Under the pieces are notes generated by a model. It searched no databases. It had not been told where the DNA came from and saw only the letters and a list, made by a program, of their open reading frames with translations. 9,195 bases of DNA from the NCBI GenBank assembly GCA_038325105.1, contig JBBQIR010000077.1:1-9195 (forward strand). The letters run 5' to 3'. Within the stretch, counting starts at the first letter, position 1; every line of letters starts with the position of its first letter. Shown one piece after another: positions 6,793 through 9,195 of this stretch. This stretch comes from WSXY01 sp038325105 (GTDB lineage: Bacteria; Actinomycetota; Coriobacteriia; Anaerosomatales; Anaerosomataceae). The translations under genes and the position numbers were made by a program.

Positions 6793-8055
6793 TTACTTCT
6801 CGCTCGGCCGATAGAATCTGCGTCCTAGAAGCCCATCCGGAAGGTACTGCTGCTCTACCTCTGCCTCCGGATAGTCGTGTGGGTACTTGTACGTGGCGTA
6901 CTCATCAGCGCCCGGTCGGTGGCGGTCACGAAGGTGTGACGGCACTTCACGCGCCGGTCCCTGCCTCACCTCGGCCAGCGCTTCGTCGACCGCCACGTAG
7001 GCCGCGTTGTTCTTGGGAGCAAGTGCAAGATAGACAACCGCATGCGCGAGGTTGATGCGGCATTCAGGCCAGCCGATGAACTCCGCCGACTTCACTGCCG
7101 CGTGCGCGATGAGCAGCGCCTGCGGGTCAGCCATGCCGACGTCCTCGGACGCAAAGATGAGCATTCGCCGCGCGATGAACTTGGGATCCTCCCCGCCGTT
7201 GATCATGCGGGCGAGCCAATAGACAGCCGCGTCCGGATCGCTCCCCCGCATCGACTTTATGAACGCGGAAACGACGTCGTAGTGGACGTCACCGGTCTTG
7301 TCGTAGGTAAGGTGGCGGGTCTGAGTCGCCTCGCCGACCTGGTCGACGTCCACCGTCATGGCGCCCGTACTACCCGCGAACGCGACGCTTGCCGCCAGTT
7401 CGAGCGATGTGAGGGCGGTACGCGCATCACCGCTCGCGCTGAGCACGATGCGGTCCTCGGCCTCGGGGGTGAGGACGACACTGCCGCCAAGCCCGCGCTC
7501 GGCATCGGCAACCGCCGAGCGAACGATCGCACGGATGTCGTCGTCGGTGAGCGGGTGCAGTACAACCACGCGCGACCTGCTGATGAGCGGTGCGTTGACC
7601 TCGAAGAACGGGTTCTCCGTGGTCGCCCCGATGAGTGTGATGAGCCGGTCCTCCACCGCGTGAAGCAGCGCATCTTGCTGCGACTTGTTGAAGCGGTGAA
7701 TCTCGTCGATGAAGACAATCGTGCGCCGACCTGTTTGGCCGAGACGTTCGCGAGCCTGATCGATGGCCAGGCGAACGTCCTTGACGCCGGCGTTGACCGC
7801 GGACAGCTCGGTGAAGTGCGCCTTCGTAACGCGCGCGATGATTCTGGCGAGGCTTGTCTTGCCGCAACCAGCCGGACCGTAGAGGATCAGCGACGAAAGC
7901 GCATCGAGCTCGATCGCGCTGCGAAGCATCGTGCCCGGACCAACAATATCGCGCTGCCCAACGAACTCATCGAGCGTCCTGGGACGCATGCGTGCAGCAA
8001 GAGGCGCCCCCCTTTCGAGGGAGCGCTCTGCGGCATCAGAGAAGAGATCGTCCAT
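6793..8055 (-). CDS. rarA: Replication-associated recombination protein A (RarA/MgsA/WRNIP1 family AAA+ ATPase)
   Basis: This is a cytoplasmic clamp-loader-like AAA+ ATPase that acts at stalled replication forks and in recombination. Its 420 residues match the family length. The N-terminus has the family feature PLAARMRPRTLDEFVGQRDIVGPG (18-41). Walker A is GPAGCGKTS (60-68), Walker B VFIDEIHRF (114-122), sensor 1 GATTENP (143-149) and sensor 2 GDARTAL (209-215). The C-terminal tetramerisation and MgsA domains carry YDKTGDVHYDVVSAFIKSMR (251-270), ARRMLIFASEDVGMADP (295-311) and YKYPHDYP (389-396). All catalytic motifs are intact. The ATG at 8055 follows the lipoprotein stop by 3 nt. The ribosome binding site is weak (only GAG at about 7 nt), so translation may depend on coupling to the lipoprotein gene. 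The neighbourhood with DUF948 and alaS is the usual actinobacterial one. Confidence 0.97.
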   Translation of the reverse strand: MDDLFSDAAERSLERGAPLAARMRPRTLDEFVGQRDIVGPGTMLRSAIELDALSSLILYGPAGCGKTSLARIIARVTKAHFTELSAVNAGVKDVRLAIDQARERLGQTGRRTIVFIDEIHRFNKSQQDALLHAVEDRLITLIGATTENPFFEVNAPLISRSRVVVLHPLTDDDIRAIVRSAVADAERGLGGSVVLTPEAEDRIVLSASGDARTALTSLELAASVAFAGSTGAMTVDVDQVGEATQTRHLTYDKTGDVHYDVVSAFIKSMRGSDPDAAVYWLARMINGGEDPKFIARRMLIFASEDVGMADPQALLIAHAAVKSAEFIGWPECRINLAHAVVYLALAPKNNAAYVAVDEALAEVRQGPAREVPSHLRDRHRPGADEYATYKYPHDYPEAEVEQQYLPDGLLGRRFYRPSEK

Positions 8056-8058
8056 GGG

Positions 8059-8610
8059 TTACTCGGTCGCGCGCAAGACCTCTTTGTTGATGATCTCGCG
8101 GTCGACGTAGCCGAGCCAGCGCCAGGTGATGAAGCCGTTGCCATCGACAACGATGATGTACGGCGTACTGGTGACGCGGAGTCCGTTCGCAAGAGCAACA
8201 GCCTGCTTAGCCGCGTCGGTTGCGAAGCCGTTCTTCGTCGCCCCGATATCGAACGTCACCAAGGCGATGAGGCCGCGGTACTCAGTGAGCACAGCGTCTA
8301 CCTCCGCGCGCTGCGCCTTGGTCTCCAGTTCGTTCTTATCGTAGAAGAAGATAAGAAGCGGTCGACCCGACTCCAACTTCGAGAGGACGGTCTCGGGTAC
8401 GGTCGTACCCTCAAGCGAGGGGAACGGTTCGGGCGCACCGGACTCCACAGGAGAGCGATCCGTGACCGTGGGGACCTCCACGACTGCAGCAGCAGCCGGA
8501 GCCGGGGCCGCCGGAGTCTCAGTTGTCGTTGCCTCGTCGGCGCCACCACCGCAGCCGGTGACCGATAGCGCGAGACCTACTGCGAGTACTGCTACGATGA
8601 TTCTGCGCAT
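8059..8610 (-). CDS. Lipoprotein with thioredoxin-like domain lacking redox cysteines
   Basis: The 183-residue protein is predicted to be secreted and lipid-anchored. It has a short basic N-terminus (MRR), a hydrophobic core (4-16), and lipobox V-T-G-C with Cys20. A low-complexity linker of Ala, Pro, Thr and Glu follows (about 21-65). The globular part (about 66-183) resembles a thioredoxin fold: strand LLIFFYD (85-91), helix through LETKAQRAEVDAVLTEY (95-111), strand IALVTFDI (115-122), helix AAKQAVALANGL (133-144), then STPYIIVVDGNG (148-159) with the cis-Pro-type Pro150, and a final helix. At the CxxC position the sequence reads E-L-E-T (94-97), and the only cysteine in the whole protein is the lipobox Cys, so it cannot act as a dithiol oxidoreductase. 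The ATG at 8610 has GGAGG 8 nt upstream; the longer frame to 8730 would run through the RNA gene upstream. It is followed after 3 nt by rarA. The cellular role is unknown. Confidence 0.85.
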   Translation of the reverse strand: MRRIIVAVLAVGLALSVTGCGGGADEATTTETPAAPAPAAAAVVEVPTVTDRSPVESGAPEPFPSLEGTTVPETVLSKLESGRPLLIFFYDKNELETKAQRAEVDAVLTEYRGLIALVTFDIGATKNGFATDAAKQAVALANGLRVTSTPYIIVVDGNGFITWRWLGYVDREIINKEVLRATE

Positions 8611-8623
8611 CTCCCCATCCTCC

Positions 8624-8636
8624 GTTCGCGGCGAAC
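8624..8636 (-). other. Short hairpin between the 6S RNA candidate and the lipoprotein start
   Basis: The inverted repeat GTTCG-CCG-CGAAC on the minus strand lies between the putative 3' end of the 6S RNA and the GGAGG of the lipoprotein gene. It lacks a T run, so it is not a standard terminator. It could mark an RNA processing boundary or partly attenuate read-through into the lipoprotein-rarA pair. Confidence 0.3.
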
Positions 8637-8640
8637 AGTA

Positions 8641-8807
8641 GCCCGCCTCGCGTCCTCCGGTTCGGTGAACCTGCCTCAGCAGGTGGGTGCCCGCACATCG
8701 GTTTCTTGCTTCCCCCGAAGGGGATTCCATTCCACCGAACGATGTAAGGCTCCCGGTAAAGAAGTGTTGGTTCGACCGTATGCACCGAAGCGACGCAAGG
8801 CGAAGCC
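8641..8807 (-). ncRNA. ssrS: 6S RNA (ssrS) candidate
   Basis: 6S RNA mimics an open promoter and sequesters the housekeeping RNA polymerase holoenzyme. The minus strand folds into the diagnostic layout. The closing stem pairs GCCTTGCGTC (8801-8792) with GACGCGAGGC (8654-8645), one G-U pair, and is extended outward by about three more pairs. A second stem pairs TTCGGTG (8789-8783) with CACCGAA (8667-8661). A large bubble follows. Its 5' strand is about 8782-8746, and its 3' strand contains the hairpin ACCTGC-TGAG-GCAGGT (8684-8669). An upper stem pairs ACATCG (8745-8740) with CGATGT (8700-8695), and the apical hairpin is TCCCC-TTCG-GGGGA (8724-8711). The run GTTCGGTGGAATGG, then hairpin, then AAGCAAGAAACCG, closely resembles the E. 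coli 6S apical region as I recall it. The length of about 167 nt fits. Location supports it too: the B. subtilis 6S gene bsrA lies beside aspS and near rarA. The ends are inferred from the stems and from the promoter; SRP RNA, tmRNA and RNase P RNA do not fit. Confidence 0.85.
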
Positions 8808-8813
8808 TGCATT

Positions 8814-8822
8814 ATCGTAGCA
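8814..8822 (-). promoter_or_regulatory. Candidate extended -10 promoter of the 6S RNA
   Basis: TGCTACGAT on the minus strand (8822-8814) matches TGn-TAnnAT. A start 7 nt after the hexamer would be the G at 8807, exactly where the closing stem of the 6S RNA begins. No clear -35 hexamer is visible, as is tolerated by extended -10 promoters. The TGCTAC part is one arm of an inverted repeat (8817-8822 with 8838-8843). Confidence 0.5.
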
Positions 8823-8843
8823 TCAGGAGCGCCGCGCTGCTAC
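8817..8843. repeat. Inverted repeat spanning the end of the small membrane gene and the 6S promoter
   Basis: The arms gtagca (8817-8822) and tgctac (8838-8843) are perfect 6-bp inverted repeats. One arm overlaps the stop codon of the small membrane-protein gene (8840-8842), and the other overlaps the 6S -10 element. Between them lies agcgccgcgct, itself nearly palindromic. It could be a terminator-like RNA hairpin without a T run, or a protein-binding site at the promoter; chance is also possible. Confidence 0.3.
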
Positions 8844-9142
8844 CGGATGGGTTCGTCGCCAAGCGAAGCCTTGATGCGATTCGTGAGTCTGATGTGTATC
8901 CAGACATACCAGACGGCAAGCGCCAACCCGCCTGCCACGATGGCGACCGCCACGAGCGAGTCCCCGCGGCGACTCCAGGCCGTCACGCCTGACAAACCAA
9001 GCACAGCTGCCACGCCGACGACGCGAGTCCAGATGGCGTACCCACGTGAGGTGACCTGCCACTGATAGGCCGCGCCGATAGCCACCGTGGCCATCGAAGC
9101 AACAAGCACGATCGCGACCGCGACGATCATGGAAACCGACAT
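8840..9142 (-). CDS. Small hypothetical membrane protein (three predicted transmembrane helices)
   Basis: I do not recognise this 100-residue protein. It has three hydrophobic segments, about 4-25, 36-56 and 62-84, separated by a short loop with YQWQVTSRGY (26-35) and an SRRGD turn (57-61). It ends in a basic-acidic tail (HIRLTNRIKASLGDEPIR). The positive residues at 86-100 suggest that the C-terminus is cytoplasmic. The ATG at 9142 has AGGGGG 4 nt upstream and lies 8 nt after the stop of the upstream gene, so the two are probably co-transcribed. It ends just before the 6S promoter. The other long frames on this stretch do not have an equally regular hydrophobic pattern. A real gene is likely; its role is unknown. 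Confidence 0.7.
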   Translation of the reverse strand: MSVSMIVAVAIVLVASMATVAIGAAYQWQVTSRGYAIWTRVVGVAAVLGLSGVTAWSRRGDSLVAVAIVAGGLALAVWYVWIHIRLTNRIKASLGDEPIR

Positions 9143-9150
9143 GCGACCCC

Positions 9151-9195
9151 CTAGTCTGTCCGCAGATGCACGTCACGCAACTGACGCTGGCTGAC
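9151..9195 (-). CDS. aspS: C-terminal end of an upstream gene, probably aspartyl-tRNA synthetase
   Basis: Fourteen codons and a TAG stop are visible (VSQRQLRDVHLRTD), open to the right edge of the window. The pattern Q-L-R-D-V-H-L-R resembles the ending of bacterial AspS (x-x-x-Q-L-x-E-L-H-L/I-x), and aspS near a 6S RNA and rarA is a known Gram-positive arrangement. Fourteen residues are too few to prove identity, so the gene name is an inference from a short match plus neighbourhood. The following gene starts 8 nt later. Confidence 0.5.
   Translation of the reverse strand, partial: VSQRQLRDVHLRTD

Noticed and set aside
7042..8568. 508-codon open frame on the plus strand
   Set aside because: It lies antisense to the certain rarA gene and to the lipoprotein. 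Its translation is rich in Arg, Asp and Val with no domain I recognise, typical of the opposite-strand shadow of GC-rich genes.
8611..8730. N-terminal extension of the lipoprotein gene
   Set aside because: It would bury the signal peptide and run through the 6S RNA stems; the ATG at 8610 has its own GGAGG and a normal signal peptide.
8641..8807. SRP RNA, tmRNA or riboswitch as identity of the structured gap
   Set aside because: The SRP core motif and the tmRNA tRNA-like end are absent, and the RNA has its own promoter and a closed outer stem rather than a leader with an expression platform. The bubble-plus-apical-hairpin layout fits 6S better.
1..9195. Mobile elements, CRISPR arrays, tRNA genes, defence systems
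   Set aside because: No transposase or integrase motifs, no regularly spaced repeats and no tRNA-like cloverleaf were seen. The gene set is chromosomal housekeeping with regulatory genes.

Overview
The window reads as a high-GC bacterial chromosome of actinobacterial type. Every gene I can support lies on the minus strand, so transcription runs from right (9195) to left (1). The order aspS (tail), rarA, DUF948, alaS, ruvX, mltG is a conserved actinobacterial neighbourhood. A stress-type sigma factor with its anti-sigma partner, and an AI-2E/PerM exporter, sit inside it. I infer a deep actinobacterial lineage (for example Coriobacteriia-like), but this cannot be fixed from one window. I see no insertion sequence, CRISPR array, prophage, tRNA or rRNA.

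Layout in the direction of transcription. (1) 9151-9195: the last 14 codons of an upstream gene, probably aspS. (2) 8840-9142: a small three-helix membrane protein. (3) 8641-8807: a strong 6S RNA (ssrS) candidate of about 167 nt with its own extended -10 promoter. It was recognised from a closing stem, a central bubble with a 3'-side hairpin, and an apical hairpin resembling E. coli 6S RNA. (4) 8059-8610 and 6793-8055: a lipoprotein with a cysteine-free thioredoxin-like fold, followed 3 nt later by the replication-recombination AAA+ ATPase RarA. (5) A short 86-bp gap with a weak terminator-like hairpin and a promoter candidate. (6) 1-6706: a tightly packed run DUF948 - anti-sigma - sigma - PerM/AI-2E exporter - alaS - ruvX - mltG. 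From the anti-sigma gene onward the joints are 4-bp overlaps or gaps of 2 to 5 bp, so this looks like one operon. mltG runs off the left edge.

How it fits together. The region combines translation (alaS, probable aspS), 16S rRNA maturation (ruvX), cell-wall synthesis (mltG), fork repair (rarA) and two layers of RNA polymerase control: 6S RNA, which sequesters the housekeeping holoenzyme, and an alternative SigB/SigF-type sigma factor with a putative anti-sigma factor. The most notable points are the apparently unannotated 6S RNA directly upstream of the lipoprotein-rarA pair, the anti-sigma protein whose ATP-binding motifs look eroded, and the thioredoxin-like lipoprotein with no redox cysteines.

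No stretch longer than 300 bases lacks a gene. The largest non-coding interval is 8611-8839, which holds the 6S RNA candidate. Several starts are placed at internal ATG codons with good Shine-Dalgarno sequences rather than at the longest open frame (ruvX 1307, PerM 5145, anti-sigma 6333, DUF948 6706, lipoprotein 8610).
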